Below are positions 1-5,720 of a stretch of DNA of 9,738 nt, piece after piece. The DNA is taken from positions 1 through 9,738 of the forward strand of contig LCCW01000047.1 in NCBI GenBank assembly GCA_000998185.1, given 5' to 3'. Position 1 is the first letter of the stretch. Each line of letters begins with the position of its first letter. The position numbers and the translations under genes were made by a program. This DNA is from Candidatus Kuenenbacteria bacterium GW2011_GWA2_42_15. GTDB taxonomy: Bacteria; Patescibacteriota; Patescibacteriia; UBA2196; GWA2-42-15. Below the pieces are notes generated by a model that worked only from the letters and a program-made list of their open reading frames with translations, did not search any database and was not told the origin of the DNA.

Positions 1-44
1 TTTCTTGATTTCTTGCTTTCGTGTTTTTGTGTTATTCTTAAATT

Positions 45-1187
45 ATGCCCGAAAAAACCTTAAAAATCCTCTATCTCATCACCCGGTCTGAAATCGGCGG
101 CGCCCAAAGATATATTTTGGATCTGGCTAGCTTCTGCCGCGACCAAGGCCATATTGTCGTTGTCGCTTCAGGCGGCGATGAAAACGGCGAGCTGATAAAA
201 AGACTCGTTAAACTAAACATCCAGACATATTGTCTGCGCCATCTTACGCGCGAACTGAATTTTTACTCGGACATCTCGGTCTTTTTTGATTTAATAAAAT
301 TGATTAACAAAATTAAACCTGACATTGTCCATCTTAATTCCAGTAAAGCCGGCTCCATCGGCGCCCTAGCCGCCAAATTCTGCGGCGTCAGAAAAATTAT
401 TTACACTATTCACGGCCTCGTTCTAAATGAACCGCTCCCCTTTTTTCACAAAATATTTTATTGGTTCGCCGAATGGTTCTCCGCCAAACTAAAAAACAAG
501 CTCATCTCCGTTTCTGAATTTGACAAACAGTCGCTCCTCAAAAACAAAATCACGACGACTGATAAAATCGCCGTCATTCATAATGGTCTTGACCCAGCGC
601 GAATATTCTTTCTGGACAAATCCACGGCTTTAGCCAAGCTCTTTGGCCGCGAGCAAAATGAGAAAGAATTTATAATCGGCACCATCGCCAATCTCTATCC
701 GGCCAAGGGTCTGATTTACCTCATAGAAGCCGCCAAATCAGTTCTTAAAATTTATCCGCGAACAAAATTCGCGGTTATCGGCGACGGCCCGCTGAAAAGT
801 TCTCTGGCTGATACGATTATTGAATACGGCCTGGCAGACAAATTTATCTTGGCAGGCTCCCTGCCCGAAGCCAATAGATATTTAAAAGCTTTTGATCTTT
901 TTGTGTTGCCGTCATTAAAAGAAGGTCTGGCTTATGCGTTGCTGGAAGCCTCCGCCGCCGGGTTGCCGATTATTGCCACTGCCGTTGGCGGCAATCCGGA
1001 AGTAGTAAAAAATAATTTTAACGGCCTGCTGGTGCCGCCAGCTGACTTTGGCGCGCTGGCCCAGACTATCATCAATCTTATGGGCGATCCGGGCAAAGCC
1101 GCATTCCTTGCTGGCAACGGTTCTTCCGTGCTCAAAGATTTTTCCCTTGATCAGATGTGCGAAAAAACCTTAGCCACATATTTATAA
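45..1187 (+). CDS. Glycosyltransferase family 4 (GT-B fold)
   Basis: This 380-residue protein should transfer a sugar from an activated nucleotide sugar to a lipid-linked or polysaccharide acceptor on the inner face of the membrane. The N-terminal Rossmann domain (about 7-185) has the acceptor-side glycine loop EIGGAQR at 16-22 and the conserved H123 of the YTIHG segment. The C-terminal domain (about 207-380) shows K221 in YPAKG, VIGDGPL at 244-250, and the retaining-enzyme EX7E signature with E293 and E301, followed by GLP...GGNPE. Its length is normal for the family and nothing is missing. The first ATG of the frame fits the family N-terminus, but the 44 visible upstream bases contain no Shine-Dalgarno sequence. 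It may end an operon that begins outside the window. The donor and acceptor sugars cannot be read from the sequence. Confidence 0.93.
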   Translation: MPEKTLKILYLITRSEIGGAQRYILDLASFCRDQGHIVVVASGGDENGELIKRLVKLNIQTYCLRHLTRELNFYSDISVFFDLIKLINKIKPDIVHLNSSKAGSIGALAAKFCGVRKIIYTIHGLVLNEPLPFFHKIFYWFAEWFSAKLKNKLISVSEFDKQSLLKNKITTTDKIAVIHNGLDPARIFFLDKSTALAKLFGREQNEKEFIIGTIANLYPAKGLIYLIEAAKSVLKIYPRTKFAVIGDGPLKSSLADTIIEYGLADKFILAGSLPEANRYLKAFDLFVLPSLKEGLAYALLEASAAGLPIIATAVGGNPEVVKNNFNGLLVPPADFGALAQTIINLMGDPGKAAFLAGNGSSVLKDFSLDQMCEKTLATYL

Positions 1188-1277
1188 CCCTCACCCTGCC
1201 CATCTCCCGCTCTATGAGAAAGGGGCCAGGACTTTCAATGCTCACGGACATTTTACAGTTTTAATAATGCCGCATAC

Positions 1278-1406
1278 AAAAAGGCAGATTAAATTCAAGC
1301 GGAGCGAGGGAATACGAAAGGCAATGTTTGAGTCCCGTCCCGCAAGCGCGGGACGGGGCGAGTTTTGCCTTTCGCCCGAGCGAAGCGTAGAATTTACTGC
1401 CTTTTT
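1278..1406. repeat. 129-bp imperfect palindromic element
   Basis: The arms pair in blocks: 1278-1287 with 1397-1406 (10 bp), 1290-1296 with 1390-1396 (7 bp), 1308-1310 with 1375-1377 (3 bp), 1315-1324 with 1365-1374 (10 bp), and a terminal stem 1334-1343 with 1348-1357 (10 perfect bp, AAGC loop). Between the second and third blocks, AGCGGAGCGA faces GAGCGAAGCG. There, C-G and G-C pairs alternate with tandem G.A mismatches. The architecture resembles a small non-autonomous palindromic repeat; no transposase lies nearby. Genome copy number is unknown. Confidence 0.75.
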
Positions 1407-1425
1407 ATCAAGCGGCGATTTTTAC

Positions 1426-1448
1426 GCCACTTTTTCTAAAAAAGTGGC
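1426..1448. repeat. Perfect 10-bp hairpin after the large palindrome
   Basis: GCCACTTTTT (1426-1435) pairs exactly with AAAAAGTGGC (1439-1448) around the loop CTA. It lies 20 bp outside the right arm of the 129-bp palindrome, so it may belong to the same mobile or repeated unit. It lacks a terminal T-run in either direction, so a terminator role is unlikely. Confidence 0.6.
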
Positions 1449-1497
1449 AAAAGAAAAAGATGATGTAAAACAATTAAATAACCCCGAATGTTCTAGA

Positions 1498-1615
1498 GAC
1501 CAAACCACTGACCAATTAAAATGCTTCTGCCATTAACTAAACCTTGGGTTCAATCGAAGCCCGCCGATTCGGCCGGCAGGGACGATTGAACCAACGCTTA
1601 GACCAAACCACTGAC
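1498..1615. repeat. 15-bp direct repeats flanking a long hairpin
   Basis: GACCAAACCACTGAC occurs at 1498-1512 and again at 1601-1615, 103 bp apart, with partly similar A-rich sequence after each copy. Between them GGTTCAATCG (1547-1556) pairs with CGATTGAACC (1583-1592). The outer TTG and CAA add pairs around one bulged G, and an inner GCC-C-GCCG / CGGC-C-GGC stem with a single C.C mismatch caps the structure. The function is not recognised; a non-coding RNA segment or a repeat relic are both possible. Confidence 0.5.
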
Positions 1616-1648
1616 ACAATAAAAATCTCCACCAATCCCTCCAAACTC

Positions 1649-1690
1649 AAACCCCGTCCCGACATATCGTCGGAGCGGGGTTTTTATTCT
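1649..1690 (+). terminator. Intrinsic terminator, plus strand
   Basis: AAACCCCG (1649-1656) pairs with CGGGGTTT (1676-1683), and CCGAC (1659-1663) pairs with GTCGG (1669-1673), separated by a 2x2 internal mismatch. The loop is ATATC and a T-run begins at 1681. It would end plus-strand transcription from the glycosyltransferase or from the intergenic repeat region. On the minus strand the downstream T-tract is interrupted (TTTGAGTTT), so it would only weakly terminate the convergent 1707-2930 gene. Confidence 0.65.
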
Positions 1691-1706
1691 TATCAATCTT
1701 GCTTTT

Positions 1707-2930
1707 CTATAAACTGCCAGCCGGAATCTTATCCAGATTGGCATTAGTAATGCCCAAAGCCAACTTGCGGAACAAATCCATCAAATTGGCCCAGGTCACG
1801 CTGTGGCGATAGCCTTTGGTATCCACATACCAAATCGCTCCGCCCTTTTGCACCTGGAGCAATAATTTGCCTTTCAGTCTGTTGCGCAAAGCCACATTGC
1901 CGGTTTCACTGGTGCCGTTAACTGGAATTTTTGCCAAATTGGCGTCAGTGATGCCCAAGGACAATTTTTGGAAAACGAACAACGCGTTGGCAAAAGTCAC
2001 TTGATAGCGCTTGTATTCCTTGGTGTCAACATACCAAATTTCACCGCCTCTTTCCACCCGAAGCAAAAGTCTGCCGGTCAGCCTTTTAGCCAGTTTCATG
2101 TCCAAATTCGCGCTAGGCACTGACGACTCTGGCGTGGTCACCGTTGGCGTACTCGCGCTCGGTGCCGGCGTGGTCGGCGGTGGTGTTGGTGTTGTGCTAG
2201 TCGCTAAAGTGGTAAATGTCTTATCGCCGTAATAGCTGGCATTGCCGCTGCTGTCCTGCGCTTTTATCTGATAATGATAAGTTGTTACTGGCGTTAGACC
2301 ACTTAATGTCGTTGAGTGCGCAGTCTTATAAACCGCGGTTTTTGCTTCATTGCCATAAGCGGTTGTTCCGCCATAAACTACCCAGGATATTGACGCTTCA
2401 CTTGTAGTCCAGACAATAGTCGCTTCCGTGTCTTTGGCTGTCGCCTCTATACTACTAATCGTTGGAGCGGTGGTATCTCCGCCTCCACCACCACCGCCAC
2501 CACCGGGGCTGCCGCTGGATGTTGGGCAGTTGTCCGTCTCGGTGAAAGTGATAGTTAGGGTATAATCATCTGAAGTGGCAGTATAGTCATAGGTTGAATA
2601 ACTGCTGGAACTCGTGCAATCAGTACTGGCGACATTTGGGCTGTCTTCAAAATTCTTTCTGCCGTTTGATTTTAAATGAAGCGCTGAACCAGTGTCCAGC
2701 TCAAAAACCAACTTGGTATTGCCAACTTCGTCAGTCAGGGTAAATGACTCCACGGTAGACGCCGCGGCAACGACAATGTCCATACCGTTAGTGCCGCCAT
2801 TGGCAAAATGGATAATCGTATCCGCCGCCAAAGTCGTAGTATTAGCCGCCGCCTTCAGACCGTTGACCGGCAGCAGCAGTGACAAACCGCACGCAACCGC
2901 AAGCATCAGCCATAATCTTTTTTTATTCAT
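1707..2930 (-). CDS. Secreted FN3 protein with Cys-pair domain and tandem C-terminal repeats
   Basis: With the start at 2930 the protein has 407 residues and opens with a classic signal peptide: MNKKR, a hydrophobic core at 7-21, and probable cleavage after LKA near 27. The upstream ATG at 2975 would put 15 extra residues before it and is less likely. Residues 30-137 form a domain with HLKSxxRKxF, C105, a YSTYDY segment and C135 in DNCP, shared with the protein at 8691-9738. A run of nine glycines (143-151) leads to a fibronectin type III domain (about 152-242) and a Pro/Thr-rich linker to about 272. Two related repeats follow (about 279-336 and 347-404), each with LLLxVxxGGxIWYVDTK and LGITxANLxKIP. 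No enzymatic motif is seen. I infer an extracellular surface or adhesive protein. Confidence 0.88.
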   Translation of the reverse strand: MNKKRLWLMLAVACGLSLLLPVNGLKAAANTTTLAADTIIHFANGGTNGMDIVVAAASTVESFTLTDEVGNTKLVFELDTGSALHLKSNGRKNFEDSPNVASTDCTSSSSYSTYDYTATSDDYTLTITFTETDNCPTSSGSPGGGGGGGGGDTTAPTISSIEATAKDTEATIVWTTSEASISWVVYGGTTAYGNEAKTAVYKTAHSTTLSGLTPVTTYHYQIKAQDSSGNASYYGDKTFTTLATSTTPTPPPTTPAPSASTPTVTTPESSVPSANLDMKLAKRLTGRLLLRVERGGEIWYVDTKEYKRYQVTFANALFVFQKLSLGITDANLAKIPVNGTSETGNVALRNRLKGKLLLQVQKGGAIWYVDTKGYRHSVTWANLMDLFRKLALGITNANLDKIPAGSL

Positions 2931-2985
2931 AATCTTTGCGTTAATAAAATGATTTTTCCCCCAACGACCTTTCATTTAATTATTT

Positions 2986-2999
2986 ATTGTTAAAACAAT
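2986..2999. promoter_or_regulatory. Small inverted repeat upstream of FN3 protein gene
   Basis: ATTGTT (2986-2991) and AACAAT (2994-2999) are exact inverted arms around AA, 56 bp upstream of the chosen start at 2930. This could be a dimeric operator, or a weak hairpin in the leader. No convincing -35/-10 pair was found in the 125-bp gap, so the assignment is tentative. Confidence 0.25.
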
Positions 3000-3050
3000 T
3001 CTAGAAAAAGGGGGAAATATACTCTTAAACCACGAACATCTCTTTCAACC

Positions 3051-3100
3051 AAAAAAAATCATTCGCGGCGTCCCGACAGCGTTTCGCTTGTCGGGGCGCC
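3051..3100 (-). terminator. GC-rich hairpin and T-run ending the beta-repeat gene
   Basis: GGCG/CGCC (3067-3070 with 3097-3100) and CCCGACA/TGTCGGG (3072-3078 with 3089-3095) form a strong stem with one mismatch. It starts at the base after the stop codon of the 3101-5191 gene. On the minus strand eight T residues (3051-3058) follow, about 8 bases past the stem. The gap before the T-run is longer than ideal, so the stem could instead be a palindromic repeat that also works as a terminator. Confidence 0.55.
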
Positions 3101-5191
3101 TTAAGCTTTTTTAGTCAAATCGACGGTTGAATCAAACAGATGTCCGTCTCCAGCTGTAAGTCCTTGTAAAGAGAATAAGAAAGCGTCATCATCTACAGTG
3201 CCCATACCGGTTGCATCTCCACCATTAACAACTCTAATAAACGATAATTCTGTTACAGCGCCGGCATCGCTAGCATCTCCAAAAGAATATATTTCAGGCA
3301 TCATAGCGGCATAAGTTCCCCCGGCCGCCATTGCTATATCCGGCAAACCAAGCGTCGCCCTAACACCCACTCCCAATCCTGTAACCGCACCGCCTGTAGT
3401 TTCTTCTCCCATTCCGAGTGAAATATGAGCGCCATGGGCTGTACCGACTGTGGCGCCTGTTAAATCAGTATATGAACGCAAGGATTCTCCACCACCAGTG
3501 CCAAGATCAGCGGTAAAGTAAAGCCGGTTGTAAATTCCTCTATTGTCACCTGTGGCTGCCGTGTTTTCCGCGTATATCTGAATGAAATTCGTATTTGCAG
3601 TGGCAGTAGAAATTTTTGCTGATGAAGTTCCAGCTTTCAAGATACTTCCTGCAGTACCGGTTGGGGATGTTGTAATTACTATATTGTTTGTCTGCGCTCC
3701 TGTAAAATTAATTCCTGTTGTAGCAGCGCCAATATCAATACCGGTTGTCACTGTGCCTCCACCGGTAATATCTATTGCAGTCGTATTCTGTCCAGATATA
3801 GAAATTCCGGTGGTATTAGTTCCAGCTAAATTAATGCCAGTGGTTGCAGTCCCGATCTGAATACCGGTTGTCGCGGCACTATTTTCAATTTCCACACCAT
3901 AATCAAATGGTTGTAGAGTTCCTGTTTTTGACTGTAATACCCAAAGTCCGACATATTTACCGTCTCCTGTAAAAGCATTAGAATTAGCATTGTTTCCAAA
4001 TGCCATCAGAGCAGCCGCTCTTGCCCCGTCACTTATTGCTACGGCTCCGCCAGCAGTGCCTATTCTGCCAATTACTCCGGCTACTCCCCACCCGGTGGCA
4101 GTAATAGTGCTTGCACCTGCTGATTCCCACCTACCCATAACTCCGGCAGAGATATTTTCATCTTTATCTACTGTACTGTATTTTGTAAGTCCGTCAATAG
4201 CCCAGTCTTCATTGGAATTCTCTTGATAAATCATCAATCTTGACTTGATACCGATTGCTTGTTCCCCGACTGATCTTGCTGTATTATTATCATCTGCATT
4301 TACATCTACTGCGGCGGCATAGTTATCAGCGTTCACAGTAGTAAGTTCTACGCCACTCCCAGGCACAGATGAACTAAGAGTCCCAACTTTGATGGGTCGG
4401 GTTTCCTCTCCACCAGCAAAGTTAATCCCTGTTGTAACTGTATTAGCGACGCTAACTCCTATTGTTTGTGTTCCGGTTAAAGCAATGCCCGCGGTTGAGT
4501 TAGTGCCTGAAAGAGTCAATCCGGTGGCAGTCGTCTTGGAAAGAGTAACTGCGCTGCCAATCGTTAAGGCCGTACCATCTTTATTCAAATCGCCGCCGAC
4601 AATGACTAAATCACCAGTGGTTGAAGCATTGCCGCCGATAGTCAGACCAGTGCCGTCTTTATTCAAATCCCCGCCAGTAATTACCAAGTCGCCAGTAGTT
4701 GTGGCATTACCACCCAAGAGTAAATCGCCAGCCGCCATGTTGTTGGTTGGACTAGTGGTGCCAACCACCAAAAATCCTGATGAAGTGGCATTGCCGGTTA
4801 AGGTTGATTTGCCGGTCACTGTTAAGGTGCTGGCCAGGCTCACCGCCCCGCCCACTGTCAAGGCCGCGGCATTTTTATTTAAATCTCCGCCGGTAATAAC
4901 CAGATCACCGGTAGTGGTGGCGTTGCCGCCCAATAATAAATCGCCAGCCGCCATGTTATTGGCCGGACTCGTGGTGCCAACCACCAAAAATCCGGACGAA
5001 GTGGCATTGCCGGTTACTGCCAAAGTAGAGCTTAAAGTACTCGCGCCGGTAACCCCCAAGGTGCCGCCGACTGAAGTATTATTGCCCACTGTTGTTACGG
5101 CATAAACAGCCATTGGTATTAAGAATACCATCGCCATCGCCGCGATCAAAGTGAAAAATGTATTTTTTTTATAAAAATTGTTCATAATCAT
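3101..5191 (-). CDS. Secreted beta-strand-repeat protein, phage-fibre-like
   Basis: The 696-residue product begins with a signal peptide: YKK at 7-9, hydrophobic core at about 11-28, probable cleavage after VYA near 31. An ATG two codons in (5185) is an equally good start, and neither has a Shine-Dalgarno sequence. Residues 32-260 are Gly/Thr/Ser/Val-rich beta repeats. A 46-residue segment (61-106) recurs almost unchanged at 133-178, a 72-residue period. Residues 289-437 form a less repetitive part with Trp, Tyr and Arg. Residues 441-499 return to short TTGIxIxG rungs about every 10 residues. The C-terminal part (about 535-690) is glycine-rich with few charges. Composition and spacing suggest a beta-helix or fibre, like phage tail or capsid decoration proteins and CPR surface repeat proteins. 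It has no catalytic motif. It ends KKA directly at a GC-rich hairpin and may be shortened. Confidence 0.85.
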   Translation of the reverse strand: MIMNNFYKKNTFFTLIAAMAMVFLIPMAVYAVTTVGNNTSVGGTLGVTGASTLSSTLAVTGNATSSGFLVVGTTSPANNMAAGDLLLGGNATTTGDLVITGGDLNKNAAALTVGGAVSLASTLTVTGKSTLTGNATSSGFLVVGTTSPTNNMAAGDLLLGGNATTTGDLVITGGDLNKDGTGLTIGGNASTTGDLVIVGGDLNKDGTALTIGSAVTLSKTTATGLTLSGTNSTAGIALTGTQTIGVSVANTVTTGINFAGGEETRPIKVGTLSSSVPGSGVELTTVNADNYAAAVDVNADDNNTARSVGEQAIGIKSRLMIYQENSNEDWAIDGLTKYSTVDKDENISAGVMGRWESAGASTITATGWGVAGVIGRIGTAGGAVAISDGARAAALMAFGNNANSNAFTGDGKYVGLWVLQSKTGTLQPFDYGVEIENSAATTGIQIGTATTGINLAGTNTTGISISGQNTTAIDITGGGTVTTGIDIGAATTGINFTGAQTNNIVITTSPTGTAGSILKAGTSSAKISTATANTNFIQIYAENTAATGDNRGIYNRLYFTADLGTGGGESLRSYTDLTGATVGTAHGAHISLGMGEETTGGAVTGLGVGVRATLGLPDIAMAAGGTYAAMMPEIYSFGDASDAGAVTELSFIRVVNGGDATGMGTVDDDAFLFSLQGLTAGDGHLFDSTVDLTKKA
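4658..5011 (-). repeat. Internal 216-bp tandem duplication in beta-repeat gene
   Basis: The segments 4874-5011 and 4658-4795 encode 46 residues that differ at one position (A77 versus T149). The unit runs from GNATSSGFLVVG through GDLVITGGDLNK. The offset is exactly 216 bp, so the frame is kept and a 72-residue module is added. A third, shorter copy of the GNAxTTGDLVIxGGDLNK part follows at residues 188-204. Synonymous differences between the two long copies show the duplication is not brand new. Confidence 0.8.
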
Positions 5192-5263
5192 TTTACTAAA
5201 TTATTTAATAACATTTAATTTTTTAGTGTGCACCAATAAAAAATTAAATAATTCGGTATTTTT

Positions 5264-5293
5264 GACCTTTAATTTTGAACTTCGACCTTTAAT
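5264..5293. promoter_or_regulatory. Direct repeat GACCTTTAAT, 20-bp phase
   Basis: GACCTTTAAT lies at 5264-5273 and 5284-5293. The centres are exactly 20 bp apart, close to two helical turns, so two bound monomers would face the same side of the DNA. The pair sits 73-102 bp upstream of the beta-repeat gene start. It is a possible activator site, but it could equally be the remnant of a 20-bp tandem repeat. Confidence 0.3.
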
Positions 5294-5310
5294 CATAAGT
5301 TTATAAAATG

Positions 5311-5442
5311 AGGACTTTCGCGTTTGCCCTCCTTCTGTCATCCTCGGACTTGATCCGAGGATCCAGAGGATAAGCTAACGGCGCCATTATTTAAAAACTG
5401 GATTCCCTTGTCAAGCAAGGGAATGACAAACGCGAAAGTCCT
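5311..5442. repeat. 132-bp palindromic element with two inverted hairpin units
   Basis: Perfect 16-bp terminal inverted repeats (5311-5326 and 5427-5442) enclose two 31-bp units in opposite orientation (5336-5366 and 5398-5428). Each unit is TGTC, a 9-bp stem, the loop CTTGA, the matching stem arm, then CCAG. The stems differ at five of nine pairs, yet both pair perfectly (5340-5348 with 5354-5362; 5402-5410 with 5416-5424). No ORF lies inside. It looks like a MITE-like or REP-like unit. TTTATAAAAT occurs on both sides (5300-5309, 5457-5466) but is not directly adjacent on the right. Confidence 0.8.
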
Positions 5443-5466
5443 ACTTCAATTATAGATTTATAAAAT

Positions 5467-5491
5467 AAAAAAAGCGTCTCAAAGACACCTT
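5467..5491 (-). terminator. Intrinsic terminator of the small transcription unit
   Basis: On the minus strand AAGGTGTCT pairs with AGACGCTTT (5483-5491 with 5471-5479) around the loop TTG, with two G.T wobbles. Seven T residues (5467-5473) follow or overlap the stem base. It begins four bases after the stop codon of the 32-codon ORF and is the first good terminator downstream of the promoter at 5664-5672. Confidence 0.7.
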
Positions 5492-5494
5492 GTT

Positions 5495-5593
5495 TTATTG
5501 ATAATTATTAACCTCAAAATTCATGCCTGCCCCGGAAAGGCAACAATGTATAATGCTATCTCCTGAATAATAAGTCAAATTTTCCTTAATCAT
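5495..5593 (-). CDS. Candidate 32-residue small protein
   Basis: An ATG at 5591-5593 opens 32 sense codons ending in TAA at 5495-5497. The peptide starts MIKENLTYYSGDS, continues with IIHCCLSGAG and ends MNFEVNNYQ. It is soluble in character, with a vicinal CC pair (residues 17-18) preceded by histidine, and has no signal peptide or membrane segment. I do not recognise the family. Support comes from context: an extended -10 promoter starts about 64 nt upstream and a terminator follows the stop by four bases, so the ORF fills most of a discrete transcript of about 190 nt. No Shine-Dalgarno sequence is present, but this holds for every gene here. The ATG lies in the loop of a 7-bp hairpin (5580-5586 with 5601-5607). 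The transcript could instead be non-coding, with a chance ORF. Confidence 0.45.
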   Translation of the reverse strand: MIKENLTYYSGDSIIHCCLSGAGMNFEVNNYQ

Positions 5594-5663
5594 GGGAATC
5601 AGGAAAAAAATAACTATAATTTTAATTGAGGTGAACTGACTTATCCTCAATTGTGATAAATAA

Positions 5664-5672
5664 ATTATACCA
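5664..5672 (-). promoter_or_regulatory. Extended -10 promoter TGGTATAAT
   Basis: On the minus strand TATAAT matches the sigma-70 -10 consensus at all six positions (5664-5669) and is preceded by TGG, the extended -10 signature. There is no good -35 (TGTAAA at a 17-bp spacing is poor), which is common for extended -10 promoters. The predicted start is A5657, seven bases past the -10. It would drive the small transcript that ends at the 5467-5491 terminator. Confidence 0.7.
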
Positions 5673-5720
5673 CAAAATTAAAACTATTTACACCCTATTC
5701 CATAAAAATACAACCCTAAC

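Larger units (their letters stand above)
1188..1706. other. Gene-poor region rich in inverted repeats
   Basis: These 519 bases separate two convergent genes, and I see no convincing protein gene. In order they hold a pyrimidine-rich stretch resembling a decayed CCCTCxCCC repeat (1188-1226), the 129-bp palindrome (1278-1406), a 10-bp A/T-rich hairpin (1426-1448), a 15-bp direct repeat (1498-1512 and 1601-1615) around a long hairpin (1544-1594), and a terminator (1649-1685). An 89-codon open frame (1267-1536) runs through the palindrome, but both arms dictate its sequence, so it is probably not a gene. Confidence 0.7.
5467..5657 (-). ncRNA. Candidate structured small transcript, about 190 nt
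   Basis: The promoter at 5664-5672 predicts a 5' end near A5657 and the terminator a 3' end near 5467. The 5' end folds as an 8-bp stem (AATTGAGG/CCTCAATT, 5645-5652 with 5624-5631) with a 13-nt loop. Eight bases of that loop (5637-5644) are exactly complementary to 5570-5577, giving a possible pseudoknot. A second TTGAGG near 5510 could compete for the CCTCAA arm, so alternative folds exist. It may be a regulatory RNA, a leader controlling the small ORF, or both. No known RNA class was recognised. Confidence 0.4.

Noticed and set aside
1228..1236. AGGACTTTC shared with the end of the 5311-5442 element
   Set aside because: Only nine bases match and the inverted partner is absent nearby, so it is not evidence for a second copy.
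1267..1536. 89-codon plus-strand open frame
   Set aside because: It runs through both arms of the 129-bp palindrome and the next hairpin, so its sequence is dictated by the repeat. It has no domain-like composition and no ribosome signal.
2886..2900. Lipobox in the signal peptide of the FN3 protein
   Set aside because: The cysteine at residue 14 is preceded by AVA, with no L, V or I at -3, and the hydrophobic core continues past it. A type I cleavage site near residue 27 fits better.
4389..5105. 238-codon plus-strand open frame
   Set aside because: It lies antisense inside the beta-repeat gene and owes its length to that gene's repetitive, stop-poor composition. The product is a Pro/Val-rich mirror of the repeats.
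5300..5466. TTTATAAAAT on both sides of the palindrome as a target-site duplication
   Set aside because: The right copy is 14 bp away from the terminal repeat, the left copy is one base away, and the 10-mer is purely A/T in an A/T-rich region. Chance is likely.
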